Of a stretch of DNA of 64,000 nt, positions 8,807 through 18,989 are shown piece by piece; position 1 is the stretch's first letter; the number at the start of each line of letters is the position of its first letter. The notes under the pieces were generated by a model. The model made no database searches. It was given only the letters and a program-made list of their open reading frames with translations, and had not been told where the DNA came from. The position numbers and the translations under genes were made by a program. The DNA comes from Cyclobacterium plantarum (GTDB taxonomy: Bacteria > Bacteroidota > Bacteroidia > Cytophagales > Cyclobacteriaceae): contig NZ_JAANYN010000003.1 of assembly GCF_011290685.1 (NCBI RefSeq), forward strand, positions 355,341 to 419,340. Direction: 5' to 3'.

Positions 8807-9431
8807 GGATAAACCGGTCTTCCGATTCCTGTGGAATGACATCTATGACATTGGCCAATACCAATTTGACCAGTGTCCTGGAGGCGATATAAATGGGGAT
8901 TTTCGCCATGGACATGTATTCTTTCAAGGTAATGTGCGATCGGACGGCCAGTTCTTTCATCAGCAATTCTTCCTTTTTGCCGTATTTGAAGATGATATCC
9001 TCCTGTCTTTGTTTTCGCTTCATGATTTCCCACATTTCCCTGCTGGCCTGTATGCTTTTATCGGCTACCCTGATATACGCCTTCTTTCGTTTATCATCCC
9101 ATATGAAATGCGGACCTGACTTACTTTTTTGAATTTCATATACCGCAACGCCCTTTTTCGGGTTGAGGTGCACGACATGTTTTTTTATTTGTATGGAAGG
9201 TAAGATCAAATCCTGAATGGCCTTGTCCATGGCATAAACCTCTTCTTCAATATAGCGCTGACCACTTACAGTGCCATCATCATCCACTCCAATGAGCAGG
9301 TGTCCACCATCCGTATTGGCCATGGCCACGATTTCCTTAACGATTTTTTCCGGGTGGGCTGCTTTTTTTTTGAATTCCACATGCAAACCTTCTCCTTTTC
9401 TGGCTATTTTCCCAATTTCCTGAATTGTCAT
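8796..9431 (-). CDS. AlbA_2 (Schlafen-like) domain protein with C-terminal winged helix
   Basis: This 211-residue protein carries an N-terminal AlbA_2/Schlafen-type putative DNA-binding domain. It has the hallmark E-F-K-K near residue 19 and the block IVAMANTDGGHLLIGVDDDG (about 35-54). The C-terminal third (about 150-211) looks like a winged helix: LAVRSHITLKEY, then ASRTLVKLV. There is no helicase or ATPase module in this short version. Such proteins are annotated as ATP-binding or transcriptional regulators, but the function of most is unknown. It is convergent with recX (11-bp overlap) and 6 bp downstream of the small barrel-protein gene. Confidence 0.85.
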   Translation of the reverse strand: MTIQEIGKIARKGEGLHVEFKKKAAHPEKIVKEIVAMANTDGGHLLIGVDDDGTVSGQRYIEEEVYAMDKAIQDLILPSIQIKKHVVHLNPKKGVAVYEIQKSKSGPHFIWDDKRKKAYIRVADKSIQASREMWEIMKRKQRQEDIIFKYGKKEELLMKELAVRSHITLKEYMSMAKIPIYIASRTLVKLVLANVIDVIPQESEDRFIPKP

Positions 9432-9437
9432 TGCCTT

Positions 9438-9878
9438 TCATTTTATTAAAACCGCCAGCGTTATTCTTGCCCCAAGTGTTTGGTTTTGTACATAATAATC
9501 TGCCATTCCTTCCAACCGCATCCGGTAAGTAAAATTGTAGGTATATCCGGCTCCCAGGCCTAAGTCAGCGTTGTTGCCCACCAGGGCCCGGGCACGAATG
9601 AATGCCGCCTCCAAAGGATAAAACCTCAGACCACCTGTAATTTGGTTGGGCCCTTCTGTATTGTATTCATATCCGCCCGAAAAGGACAAGTGGTGCAGGT
9701 GAAAATAATTGATTTCGGCACCAATTTGAGCTTTTTGGAATATTCCCCTGACATCAGACCTGATAAGATCCATTCCCCCACTGATTAAAAAACTACCGGC
9801 AGCCTGCTGGGCATGCCCTTTTGTGATTCCGCCGAGTAGCAGCAATAAACATAGGGTTGGAATCAGTTTTTTTTTCAT
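9438..9878 (-). CDS. Small predicted outer-membrane beta-barrel protein
   Basis: This 146-residue protein has a clear signal peptide (about 1-23, ending GHAQQ). It is followed by alternating aromatic and glycine-rich strands such as [25 protein letters not shown] and LGAGYTYNF, typical of a small porin-like or OmpA-like barrel. I recognise no specific family. Its start codon overlaps the uvrB stop by 4 bp (ATGA), so it is probably co-transcribed with uvrB and the AlbA_2 gene. There is no evidence for a DNA-repair role. Confidence 0.7.
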   Translation of the reverse strand: MKKKLIPTLCLLLLLGGITKGHAQQAAGSFLISGGMDLIRSDVRGIFQKAQIGAEINYFHLHHLSFSGGYEYNTEGPNQITGGLRFYPLEAAFIRARALVGNNADLGLGAGYTYNFTYRMRLEGMADYYVQNQTLGARITLAVLIK

Positions 9879-11914
9879 GATGTGCCCCCGTTTAAAGTTT
9901 CCAGTCTTTTTTTAAGCCCCATCCATTCGTCCCTGAGCCGGGCAGCCTCCATAAAATTCAATTCTTTGGCGGCGGCCTCCATCCTCTTTTGGGTTTGTTT
10001 GATCAGCTTCTCCAATTTATCCTTGCTTAGGTACTGAATGATGGGATCTGCCGCCACATCCACTTCCTCAGGGTTATTTTCCACATATATTTTAGCGTTT
10101 CTTTTGCTGTCGGCCACCTTGGTCTGCCCCATGATCCTGTCGTGGGATTTGATGACCGTTTTGGGGGTGATGCCATGTGTTTCGTTGTATTCTTTTTGCC
10201 GGGCTCTTCGCCGATTGGTTTCATCTATGGCCAGCTGCATGCTATCGGTGGTTTTATCGGCATACATGACCACTTTGCCATTTTCGTTTCTGGCGGCGCG
10301 CCCTATGGTCTGAACCAGACTTCTTTCGTTTCTGAGGAAACCTTCCTTATCCGCATCAAGGATGGCTACCAGGGCTACCTCGGGAAGATCCAAACCCTCC
10401 CGCAGCAAATTCACGCCCACGAGTACATCAAAAATACCCAATCTCAGCTCCCGCAAAATTTCCACCCGGTCAAGGGGTTTTACTTCTGAGTGAATGTACC
10501 TGGATTTGACCCCTACCTTGGCCAGGTATTTGTCCAATTCCTCAGCCATTCGCTTGGTAAGAGTGGTGACCAATACCCTGAAGCCATTTTTAATGGTTTG
10601 GTCAATTTCCTCCAAAAGGTCATCTATTTGATTGCCACTGGGCCTGACTTCGATCACCGGGTCCAGTAGACCTGTGGGCCGGATGATCTGTTCCACCACC
10701 ACCCCTTCGGATTTGGTTAGCTCATAGTCTGCAGGGGTTGCACTGACATAAATGACCTGATTGGTCAGTGACTCAAATTCATCAAATTTCAAAGGCCGGT
10801 TATCCAAAGCTGAAGGTAATCTAAAACCATAATCCACCAGGTTCATTTTCCTTGACCTGTCTCCACCCCACATGGCCCTTACCTGGGGCAGGGTGACATG
10901 ACTTTCATCAATGACCAGCAGGAAATCATCGGGGAAATAATCCAAAAGACAAAAGGGTCTGGTGCCGGGTTGCCTGCGGTCAAAGTACCTGGAGTAATTC
11001 TCCACACCGGAGCAATACCCCAACTCGCGAATCATTTCGAGATCAAATTCAGTCCGCTCTTTCAGCCTTTTTGCTTCCATCAATTTCATGTCTTTTTCAA
11101 AAAAACTAAGTTGTGAAACAAGGTCATCCTGAATTTCATGAATAGCGGTATCGATCACGTCCCTTCCTGTAACGAATAAATTGGCAGGAAATATGGTGAT
11201 AATTTTCTCATCTGAAATTTTTTTGCCACTTGCAGGATCTACCCGCTGAATGGCTTCAATTTCATCTCCCCAGAAAAAAAGCCGGTAGGCAAAATCCCCA
11301 TAGGCCACAAATATATCCACGGTGTCACCCTTTACCCTGAAGGTGCCCCGGGTAAAATCACCCGTAGCCCGGCTGTATAGTACTTCCACCAGTTTGAATA
11401 AAAGCTGATTTCTGGGAATCCGGTCACCCTCCTGGATTTTGATGACATTTTTACCAAATTCCTCCGGGTTTCCTATACCGTAAATGCAGGAAACCGAAGC
11501 CACCACAATCACGTCCCTTCTGCCTGAAAGGAGTGCAGAAGTGGCGGAAAGGCGCAACTTTTCTATTTCTTCATTAATAGATAAATCTTTTTCAATGTAG
11601 GTGCCACTGGTAGGAATAAAGGCCTCCGGCTGATAGTAGTCGTAATAGCTGATAAAATACTCCACTGCATTTTCCGGGAAAAATTGTTTGAATTCTCCGT
11701 AAAGTTGGGCAGCCAATGTTTTGTTGTGGCTCAGGACCAATGTAGGCTTCTGTACCTCCTGGATTACATTGGCAATGGTAAACGTTTTGCCGGAACCTGT
11801 TACACCCAGTAGTACCTGCGCCGGTTCCCCGGAATTTACCCCCGATACCAGATTTTTGATGGCGGTAGGTTGGTCTCCTGTAGGTTCGTAATCCGAAATG
11901 ATATTAAAATCCAT
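9875..11914 (-). CDS. uvrB: Excinuclease ABC subunit B
   Basis: UvrB is the damage-verification helicase of nucleotide excision repair. It is loaded by UvrA and recruits UvrC. The protein has 679 residues, which is normal. The Walker A motif GVTGSGKT is at 37-44. The damage-probing beta-hairpin region reads [12 protein letters not shown]. Helicase motifs include [21 protein letters not shown] and [11 protein letters not shown]-terminal UVR motif (about 635-675) binds UvrC. It starts at ATG. mfd, its transcription-coupled partner, is elsewhere in the window at about 41.2 kb. Confidence 0.98.
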   Translation of the reverse strand: MDFNIISDYEPTGDQPTAIKNLVSGVNSGEPAQVLLGVTGSGKTFTIANVIQEVQKPTLVLSHNKTLAAQLYGEFKQFFPENAVEYFISYYDYYQPEAFIPTSGTYIEKDLSINEEIEKLRLSATSALLSGRRDVIVVASVSCIYGIGNPEEFGKNVIKIQEGDRIPRNQLLFKLVEVLYSRATGDFTRGTFRVKGDTVDIFVAYGDFAYRLFFWGDEIEAIQRVDPASGKKISDEKIITIFPANLFVTGRDVIDTAIHEIQDDLVSQLSFFEKDMKLMEAKRLKERTEFDLEMIRELGYCSGVENYSRYFDRRQPGTRPFCLLDYFPDDFLLVIDESHVTLPQVRAMWGGDRSRKMNLVDYGFRLPSALDNRPLKFDEFESLTNQVIYVSATPADYELTKSEGVVVEQIIRPTGLLDPVIEVRPSGNQIDDLLEEIDQTIKNGFRVLVTTLTKRMAEELDKYLAKVGVKSRYIHSEVKPLDRVEILRELRLGIFDVLVGVNLLREGLDLPEVALVAILDADKEGFLRNERSLVQTIGRAARNENGKVVMYADKTTDSMQLAIDETNRRRARQKEYNETHGITPKTVIKSHDRIMGQTKVADSKRNAKIYVENNPEEVDVAADPIIQYLSKDKLEKLIKQTQKRMEAAAKELNFMEAARLRDEWMGLKKRLETLNGGTS

Positions 11915-11969
11915 ATAATTTTAATTTACTTAGATACAACGCCCATAAGGCAGGGAATAGTTTTCGGAA

Positions 11970-13190
11970 TCAGGTACTTTTACCCAAACGATTGAATATG
12001 TTGAGGTTATAATACAAGAAATTGGTGCGTATAATAATGATGAGCAATAGGGGAAGAATACTGGGATGAAAAGATTGGAAATTTAAAATCCAGATTACCA
12101 AAGCAAGATCGGCAAGGATCATGGCCCCCAACAACAGTTTTCTTACCAAGGCCTGTTGGGAATTGAGGGCTAATTTTAGGGCAAGATAAAGGTGCAGGGG
12201 AAAGGCCCAGAAAATATTCCAGTTATTTTTGGTCTGAGAATGCTCTGTGAAAAACCAAAGAAAAACCAACAGTAGTCCCAACAAGCCCAAAACCGTAAAC
12301 AGGCCAATGTCAAAGCCCAAATAAAGCCTTTTCCTTTTAAAGCCCAGAAAGGTGAGCAATACTGTGGCGATGGCCAGGGCCCAAAAAACCATATAGGGGT
12401 TGAAAACACTCCAGTTTTGTGAGCCATCTTCCGGAAATTCGTAAACGGTGTTGTTTTGGCTGACCAGGGGCCTTTCCGGACCATCCCCGATGATGCTGGC
12501 ACTTTCAAAGGCAGCCTCCAGATAATCCGGCAGAAACATTTTCTCTGTTTCATCGGCCTTCCGGTCGATTACAGCCCCCAGGGCCAGGTCAATTCCCAAA
12601 TCTGACCAGGGAAGGGGGTAAACATATTCATCAATGAGATTTCGAAAACTTTTTTCAGGCCCTTCCGCTTTAAGATTCCACTTTAGGGAGGAACCCAGAA
12701 CGGTTTCCATCATTTCCCTTATTCTGGTCGAACAGTTGTCAAAGAAAAAGTCGTACCGGTACTTTCGGTTTTCAGGTCTGTAATTTTCCTGCAAAAAGGC
12801 AACTATTGCTTTAGCCTGATTATTGGAGAGATTCAGTTCCTGTTCCCTGACGTTGCGTTTGAAATAATTGTATTCATAAAGGAATTGCTCTGTGGTGGTA
12901 AGTGACAATTGGTAATCCAGGGTCCTGCGTACAAACTTGACATAGAAAAAGGGTGTATTGAAATCAAATGTGCCGTAATTGAAAACCAGATCTTGTCCTG
13001 AATCCAGTTCCCGTATTCGGATGGCACTGTGTCCAAAGGTAGAATACAGTTCATCTCCTGGGTCACAGGTGATCAGGCTGATTTTATATTGCTGTGCCTG
13101 GGAGGGTATCGCAGATACCAGGAGCAAAAAAAGCCCCATGCTCATCATACAGGTTTTTAAGCAGGTAATGGGAGAAAAAGCGAGTTGCAT
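11970..13190 (-). CDS. DUF4105 (Lnb-type N-terminal) membrane protein
   Basis: This 406-residue protein has a signal peptide (about 1-32, ending SQAQ) and a DUF4105 domain (about 33-190) with the typical GDELYSTFGHSAIRI and FFFDNCSTRIREM blocks. The conserved His and Cys-containing patches are thought to form a papain-like (NlpC/P60-like) active site. A C-terminal region (about 265-400) with four to five transmembrane segments follows. The family is common in Bacteroidota and called a lipoprotein N-acyltransferase Lnb domain in some databases; the function here is not established. It starts at ATG and appears to be a single gene. Confidence 0.87.
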   Translation of the reverse strand: MQLAFSPITCLKTCMMSMGLFLLLVSAIPSQAQQYKISLITCDPGDELYSTFGHSAIRIRELDSGQDLVFNYGTFDFNTPFFYVKFVRRTLDYQLSLTTTEQFLYEYNYFKRNVREQELNLSNNQAKAIVAFLQENYRPENRKYRYDFFFDNCSTRIREMMETVLGSSLKWNLKAEGPEKSFRNLIDEYVYPLPWSDLGIDLALGAVIDRKADETEKMFLPDYLEAAFESASIIGDGPERPLVSQNNTVYEFPEDGSQNWSVFNPYMVFWALAIATVLLTFLGFKRKRLYLGFDIGLFTVLGLLGLLLVFLWFFTEHSQTKNNWNIFWAFPLHLYLALKLALNSQQALVRKLLLGAMILADLALVIWILNFQSFHPSILPLLLIIIIRTNFLYYNLNIFNRLGKST

Positions 13191-13401
13191 AGGTGTATAT
13201 CAGGTAAAACCATTTCGACAGGCCAAATTTACTGGTTTAATTCCGTTTTCCGGTAAGGGTTTAAGTAAATCCTGTTTGGTTACTTTTACGTGAAAATATT
13301 GGTTTGAAACAAAAAAAATGAATTTTACATAAAAATATACGGATTACATACTTTGAATTAAATTGAGAAATAATTATTTTTATCATCTATTCATTTTTAT
13401 T

Positions 13402-15747
13402 ATGGATATTTTTTATAAAAAAAATTCCCTCAAAGACCTTCACTGGCTTTTATTGGCCAGGATGGTAGCTGTATTTGGCTTGTTGTTGGTTTCAGTGCTT
13501 TCAGCAGAAGCGCAGATTCCCTTATCAACAATGAGCTATAAATCCAATCTGCCTGAAGATGGCGTTGGTGACTGGGATGATCCTGACAGCTGGCTGGTTT
13601 ATGATGGCACGGGCTGGGTGGCTGCTGCCATTTCACCCAATAGGGAGCACGATGTTTTTATAATTAAAAAAAATGAAATCAGACTAAACGGAAATGAAGA
13701 AGTCAATAACCTTTATTTATTTGGAGCTGCTGATGCAGGGAAAAAATTGAATCTTCAAAATTTCGATCTGGATATATACGGGAGTCTTCACAGTTTTGAA
13801 ATGGATGAAAATGACTTCATATTATTTGGTAGTGCCTGGTTAGGAGACGATTGGATTTACCCTGAGCAGGGCAGAATTGTTTTCAAAGGCGATTCAAGAA
13901 TTGTTGTGGATAGGAATTCCTGGAGTGGGCAAAACCTGGCGAGCAGGTATTCCGTGGTATTTGATCCAAATCCGGGTCAGGAACTCGTCGTAAACGCCGT
14001 GTTTAAAGCAAGCAGTTTTTTGATAAAGAGTGGAACGGTAAGACAAACTGTTAATACCGAAGGAACTCCTGCCTCATCCACTTTTTCATTCACAACCGAC
14101 GATGTATTTGGGACAGGCGATTTCGGGGAATTTCGAATTGCATCAGGAGCAACGCTTATTTCAGAAACTACCCGTGAGTTTGATCAATTGATTAGAAGGT
14201 CAGATACCAAACCCGCAAGCTCTTTTATCCTGGAGGAGGGGGCTAACCTGCTGCTGTTGGGAGAGGAACCCCTCATCGATGCGGTCAATGTGGTATTGGA
14301 TGGAAATGTTTATTATAAAGGTGACGGGGCATCACAGGAGTTTTTACAATCCTCCATGGCCGACTCCCAATCCGACTTCCTGTACCAGAACCTTTATTTC
14401 GAGGGACTGGCAACCAAAAATCTTCCGGAGGAGCTTTCAGTCCAGGGGGATATGGAATATCTTTTCGGTGGGCAGGTCAATGGGCTTGGCACCGAACTGC
14501 AACTGACGGGAAGCATGGATCAGGAATTGAATATACCAGGATTGGAATTGTCCGGACTGTTAGTAGATAAAGCATCGGGCACAGTGAATGTAAGACATAG
14601 GTTGACCATTTTTGATACCTTCAGCCAGGTGGCTGGAACGGTAAATTTTCATGACCAGGATTTGACCCTTGATTTTGGGGCTACAGGTAATTACAGTTAC
14701 TCAGGAGGAAATTGGCTCAATCTTGGGCAATTGCATTACGGAAACCTGCCCTCGATTTTGGATGCCACAAATGCTACTTTTCCCATTTTTGATACGGTTT
14801 TTGATGCGCCAAGACATTTGATGCTGGAAGGAAATTTATCCAGCACCGGTCAGACTATCGAAATCAGTTTTACAGAAGCTCCCGGTGTGACTTACGATCC
14901 TGAATTCTCGGATGATGGGGAAGTGGTTGTGTATCATTTAAACAGCTTTTTTCAGCTGAATGGGATCGGAGCTGATACCGATCAGCTAAGTGCCTGGATA
15001 CTTGCCGAGGATCTGGCGGTACAGGATATCAATCACCTTCGGATAGTGGGGGCAGGTGAGCAAGCCATTGGAAATCACGTACCCGCGTCACTGAAAGGAG
15101 GCATGCTTTGGGCCGGCAGGGTTTTTGACTTTGATGAGGCCCAAAGTAGTTTTCTTACTATTGGAAGCATCAGTGAATTAAGCGTATTGCCGGTTGAATG
15201 GTTGGATTTTGAGGCCACTTTGCTAGGAGACAGGGTGAGGCTTACCTGGAAGAGTACAGCTGAAAGTTTGATTGATTACACCATCTCAAGAACCAATGGG
15301 GAAAAACCTGAATTTTTCCCTATCGGTAATATTCAGGAAAGCCGATACGGAATTACAATCACATTCGAAGACCTTTCTTTTCCCGAAGATAAGCCATATT
15401 GGTACTATCAGGTTTTGGCAAAAGAGGGCCAGGCTGAAGCCAGTTATAGCCCGGTGCTTAGGGTTTCCAACCCCTTTTATTCCAGACAAAATCCCAAAAT
15501 ATATCCTAACCCCTATCACTCAGGTTCTGTTCAAATCAATTTTGGCAATTGGAATTCAGGGGACATTACCAGTATGAAGATATGGGACATGAAAGGAGTC
15601 AATTACCAAAGCCCTGATTTTCAACAAAATTTTAATCCGCTTATTTTAGAGCAACATTTAAAATTGCTCCCAGCGGGAAACTATTTGATTCAACTGCAAG
15701 GTTCAGGCAAAGCTCATACCTTTAAATGGCAAAAGTACAACCAATAA
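13402..15747 (+). CDS. T9SS-secreted surface protein (sorting domain at C-terminus)
   Basis: This is a 781-residue secreted protein. The signal peptide (about 1-38, ending SAEAQ) is followed by a long repetitive beta-rich region (GTVNFHDQDL-type strands) suggestive of a beta-solenoid or adhesin. A linker domain begins LPVEWLDFEA (about 608). The C-terminal domain (about 705-781) has the T9SS signature IYPNPYHSG and the ending LLPAGNYLIQLQGSG. It is therefore exported by type IX secretion and anchored or released at the cell surface. I chose the ATG at 13402 over TTG at 13363 because it gives a compact signal peptide. Function unknown. The next gene is another T9SS cargo protein sharing the LPV-WLDF linker. 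Confidence 0.88.
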   Translation: MDIFYKKNSLKDLHWLLLARMVAVFGLLLVSVLSAEAQIPLSTMSYKSNLPEDGVGDWDDPDSWLVYDGTGWVAAAISPNREHDVFIIKKNEIRLNGNEEVNNLYLFGAADAGKKLNLQNFDLDIYGSLHSFEMDENDFILFGSAWLGDDWIYPEQGRIVFKGDSRIVVDRNSWSGQNLASRYSVVFDPNPGQELVVNAVFKASSFLIKSGTVRQTVNTEGTPASSTFSFTTDDVFGTGDFGEFRIASGATLISETTREFDQLIRRSDTKPASSFILEEGANLLLLGEEPLIDAVNVVLDGNVYYKGDGASQEFLQSSMADSQSDFLYQNLYFEGLATKNLPEELSVQGDMEYLFGGQVNGLGTELQLTGSMDQELNIPGLELSGLLVDKASGTVNVRHRLTIFDTFSQVAGTVNFHDQDLTLDFGATGNYSYSGGNWLNLGQLHYGNLPSILDATNATFPIFDTVFDAPRHLMLEGNLSSTGQTIEISFTEAPGVTYDPEFSDDGEVVVYHLNSFFQLNGIGADTDQLSAWILAEDLAVQDINHLRIVGAGEQAIGNHVPASLKGGMLWAGRVFDFDEAQSSFLTIGSISELSVLPVEWLDFEATLLGDRVRLTWKSTAESLIDYTISRTNGEKPEFFPIGNIQESRYGITITFEDLSFPEDKPYWYYQVLAKEGQAEASYSPVLRVSNPFYSRQNPKIYPNPYHSGSVQINFGNWNSGDITSMKIWDMKGVNYQSPDFQQNFNPLILEQHLKLLPAGNYLIQLQGSGKAHTFKWQKYNQ

Positions 15748-15913
15748 AATTTGTATTTCAAATGCAAGGAAATCAATTACAAAATAATAATCCGTATATT
15801 TTTAAATACATTGTTTAAATTCTATTTTATTTCTATTTTTACTATTCAGATTAGGGAAAATTTTTTTTACTGAATCGGAGAATTAAGGTGTAGCGGAGGG
15901 GATTTTTATTGCC

Positions 15914-17557
15914 ATGTATGTACCAAGACAAATAATGACCAGGTGGAAATTTTTCCGGTTATTGCTATTTCCGATGTTCTTTCTAGGTGCCTTTTCCCTG
16001 AGTGCCCAGGTACAGATTACCGGGACTCAAAATAATATTGCCATTGAAGAAGTTCGCCTCCGTGTATCCGGCAGCCTGCATGTGCAAACCACAGATCCCG
16101 CCTCCCGGAACAATCCTGCACCCAACACAGATCCGGTAATCATTGAGACGATTTTGCTGCAAAATGGCACCGAGATTTTTGCTACCACCAGGACCCCGGA
16201 GGTCAGGAATTTACACCCCTATATTGGCAGCAATTCCATAGCGGTAGATGTAGTCGGCGTGGCAAAATACGATGGAGCCACAATAAGTCACAGAAGTACA
16301 GACTTTCCATCCGCCATAGAAGAGGTGGTTTCGACACCGGATCTGAGATCTTACTGGGATATTGGTGGAGGATCCATTCCATCTGGCGAAACTTTCATGG
16401 ATATCGTGTATCCGGAGCAGGTTCCCAAATCAGGGTACCTGGTGGTTTCGGAAAGAGATGGCAATTCCAAATTCAATTTTCAGGCCTTGGATGAAAACGG
16501 AGAACCTATCCCGGGGGCCGAGACGCTAGAGCTTAGGGGCTATGAATGGAATACCCAGGTGGTCAATCAAGGCAACTATCCGGGACAACCACAGCACCTG
16601 GTGGTTATTTCACCTGAACTTTTTGACACCAACCAGTCCATTTTTGGATTCAGAGTGATCAACATAGACGGAGCAGATGGAAAAATTGTCTTTTTCCGAA
16701 ATTCCATACAAGTCCATCCCGATGAGGTTGAGCCGGTTTTCCCGGGGGATACAGCTGTAGTCAATGTATTGCAAAATGATGAATTGATGGAACAGCAGGC
16801 CACTGTATCCAATGTCAGTGTACATACCAACACCGGGGTGCCTGGAGATTTTGTAGTATTGAGAGCAGATGGATTTGTGGATGTGGATCCTGATGCGCCG
16901 GCAGGAACTTATATTATCTCTTATAGTATTTGCGAAATCGGGAATGATACCAATTGTGATTCGGGCACAGTTACCATAGAAGTCATGTCAGCGTTGCCAG
17001 TGGTCTGGTTGGACTTTATGGCCACCGAAGTTGAGGATGGGAATTTGGTTGTCTGGAAAACTTCCAGGGAGGAAAATAACAAGGAATATCAGGTTTGGAG
17101 ATCAAGTAACCCTTTGGCAGGTTTTGAAATGGTTGGTGAAGTTGGAGCAATAGGAGAAAGTACAGCACCCCTTCAATATACTTTTAAAGATACCCGCCTA
17201 TATCCTTCGGGTAATCTGTACTACAAAATCGTACAAGTTGATTTGGATGGTAAAAAATCCAGTACCTCAGTATTTAGGCTGGGGCAGAAAGCGGGCAAAG
17301 CCCGACAATTTCATGTGTATCCCAATCCCCATTACAATGGTCCTGTGAATGTGGAATTTGATTCCGGGTTACAGCACAGAAAGGTGAGCATGAGTATTCA
17401 AAATCATTTGGGCCATGTACTTTTTGCCAGGGAAGGAACGGGACAAATCATTTCCCGACAATTTCGCTTACAATTGGGAAGTATGCCATCCGGATTTTAT
17501 ATTCTGGTACTCAGGTCTGAGAAAGAAGTAAGCATGTTAAGGTGGGTAAAATCATAA
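15914..17557 (+). CDS. T9SS-secreted surface protein with Ig-like region
   Basis: This 547-residue protein has a signal peptide (about 1-32, ending LSAQ) and a beta-rich N-terminal half with no recognised enzyme motif. A cadherin- or Ig-like segment comes next (about 270-355, with VFPGDTAVVNVLQNDE). A fibronectin-like linker starting LPVVWLDFMA (about 359) precedes a T9SS type A sorting domain (about 465-547, HVYPNPHYNG and MPSGFYILVLRSEK). It lies 166 bp after another T9SS cargo gene with the same linker type, so the two may be partners or paralogues at the C-terminal end. Function unknown. Confidence 0.87.
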   Translation: MYVPRQIMTRWKFFRLLLFPMFFLGAFSLSAQVQITGTQNNIAIEEVRLRVSGSLHVQTTDPASRNNPAPNTDPVIIETILLQNGTEIFATTRTPEVRNLHPYIGSNSIAVDVVGVAKYDGATISHRSTDFPSAIEEVVSTPDLRSYWDIGGGSIPSGETFMDIVYPEQVPKSGYLVVSERDGNSKFNFQALDENGEPIPGAETLELRGYEWNTQVVNQGNYPGQPQHLVVISPELFDTNQSIFGFRVINIDGADGKIVFFRNSIQVHPDEVEPVFPGDTAVVNVLQNDELMEQQATVSNVSVHTNTGVPGDFVVLRADGFVDVDPDAPAGTYIISYSICEIGNDTNCDSGTVTIEVMSALPVVWLDFMATEVEDGNLVVWKTSREENNKEYQVWRSSNPLAGFEMVGEVGAIGESTAPLQYTFKDTRLYPSGNLYYKIVQVDLDGKKSSTSVFRLGQKAGKARQFHVYPNPHYNGPVNVEFDSGLQHRKVSMSIQNHLGHVLFAREGTGQIISRQFRLQLGSMPSGFYILVLRSEKEVSMLRWVKS

Positions 17558-17642
17558 TTGATTTAAATTAATTCCCAGGTTTTTCAAGACCAAATAGGCA
17601 TTTAGCGGAATATGCTGTAATTTTTGGATTCATTTTGAATTC

Positions 17643-18968
17643 ATGATGACTTTTATATTTGTTGCCCTCAGTATTCTATTGCTGGTTTTGATGATCGTTT
17701 GGATTAAGGTGGAGCCTTTTATCGCCTTTTTGATTACTTCCATCATTGCCGGATTATTTTTGGGAATTCCCATGGAAACCATAGCCACTTCCATTCAAGA
17801 CGGCATAGGGGACCTGATGGGGGCCCTGGTAATCGTCATTACTTTAGGGGCCATGTTGGGTAAAATTGTGGCTGACAGCGGGGCTGCCCAACGGATAGCC
17901 CTTTTTCTCATGAATCAATTCGGCGAGCGGAGGGTACACTGGGCCATAGCTTTAACCGCTTTTATTGTTGGTATACCCTTGTTTTTCAATGTGGGTTTTG
18001 TATTACTCGTACCTCTTGTTTTCTCTGTCTCCTACCAATATAAAATTCCGGCCATGGCAATAGGCATTCCCATGTTGGCGGCTCTTTCTGTAACCCATGG
18101 TTTATTACCACCTCATCCGGGACCGGTTGCTTTAGTGGCACAGTTTAACGCAGATATGGGAACCACACTGATTTATGGTTTTATCCTGGCAATACCCATG
18201 GTGATTTTAGCGGGTCCGCTTTTGGGAAAATGGCCTTATTTTCAAACCATGAAGGTGAAGCCTCTGGAAGTTTTTAGTGCCAAACCCAAGCCGGTTGAAG
18301 AACTGCCGGGTTTGTTAAACAGTCTTTTCACGGCTTTGCTTCCCGTATTTTTGCTCATTACTTTATCTCTGGTTAAATTAAACGTTGCCGAAGAAAGCTG
18401 GGGTTTCGGTTTTATGGTATTTGTTGGTAATCCGAATGTGGTTATGTTGGTTTCCCTAATCTGGGCCACTTTTAGCCTGGGGGTAATTAAGGGAGTTAAG
18501 ATCACCAAAATCATGGAGGGGTATTCTGGAGCCGTGAAGGATATTGCGTTGATCCTGTTGATCATTGCCGGAGCCGGAGCGTATAAGGAAATTTTGGTGG
18601 ATAGCGGGGTAAGCAGTCAGATAGGAACTTCCCTGGAAGTTTTACCCGTAAATCCTTTATTGCTGGGTTGGTTGATTGCTGCGGTTATCCGGGTATCTGT
18701 TGGATCGGCCACGGTGGCTGCATTGACAGCTGCCGGCATAATCGCCCCTCTGGTTACTTCCGGGCAGTCAGATCCTGAGTTAATGGTATTGGCCATTGGA
18801 AGTGGAAGCCTGATATTCTCCCATGTAAATGATGGAGGTTTTTGGTTGGTCAAGGAATATTTTAATTTGAGTATCAAGCAGACTTTTTTATCCTGGACTT
18901 TGTTGGAAACAATTGTTTCCATGCTGGGATTAGCAGGAGTTTTGATAATAGATTTGTTTGTTTCATAA
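17643..18968 (+). CDS. GntP-family permease (gluconate:H+ symporter type)
   Basis: This 441-residue inner-membrane carrier has about 12-14 hydrophobic segments and motifs of the GntP family: LGAMLGKIVADSGAAQRIA, GIPLFFNVGFVLLVPL, LPPHPGPVALV and the C-terminal IGSGSLIFSHVNDGGFWLVKEY. Members carry gluconate and other small hydroxyacids, and some carry D-serine (DsdX). The genes downstream encode RidA, a D-threonine aldolase-like enzyme and a dipeptidase. An amino-acid substrate such as D-serine or a related hydroxyamino acid is therefore more likely than gluconate; that is an inference from context. It is the first gene of a four-gene run. Confidence 0.93.
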   Translation: MMTFIFVALSILLLVLMIVWIKVEPFIAFLITSIIAGLFLGIPMETIATSIQDGIGDLMGALVIVITLGAMLGKIVADSGAAQRIALFLMNQFGERRVHWAIALTAFIVGIPLFFNVGFVLLVPLVFSVSYQYKIPAMAIGIPMLAALSVTHGLLPPHPGPVALVAQFNADMGTTLIYGFILAIPMVILAGPLLGKWPYFQTMKVKPLEVFSAKPKPVEELPGLLNSLFTALLPVFLLITLSLVKLNVAEESWGFGFMVFVGNPNVVMLVSLIWATFSLGVIKGVKITKIMEGYSGAVKDIALILLIIAGAGAYKEILVDSGVSSQIGTSLEVLPVNPLLLGWLIAAVIRVSVGSATVAALTAAGIIAPLVTSGQSDPELMVLAIGSGSLIFSHVNDGGFWLVKEYFNLSIKQTFLSWTLLETIVSMLGLAGVLIIDLFVS

Positions 18969-18989
18969 TTTTCATAAAAGATTTAAGAT

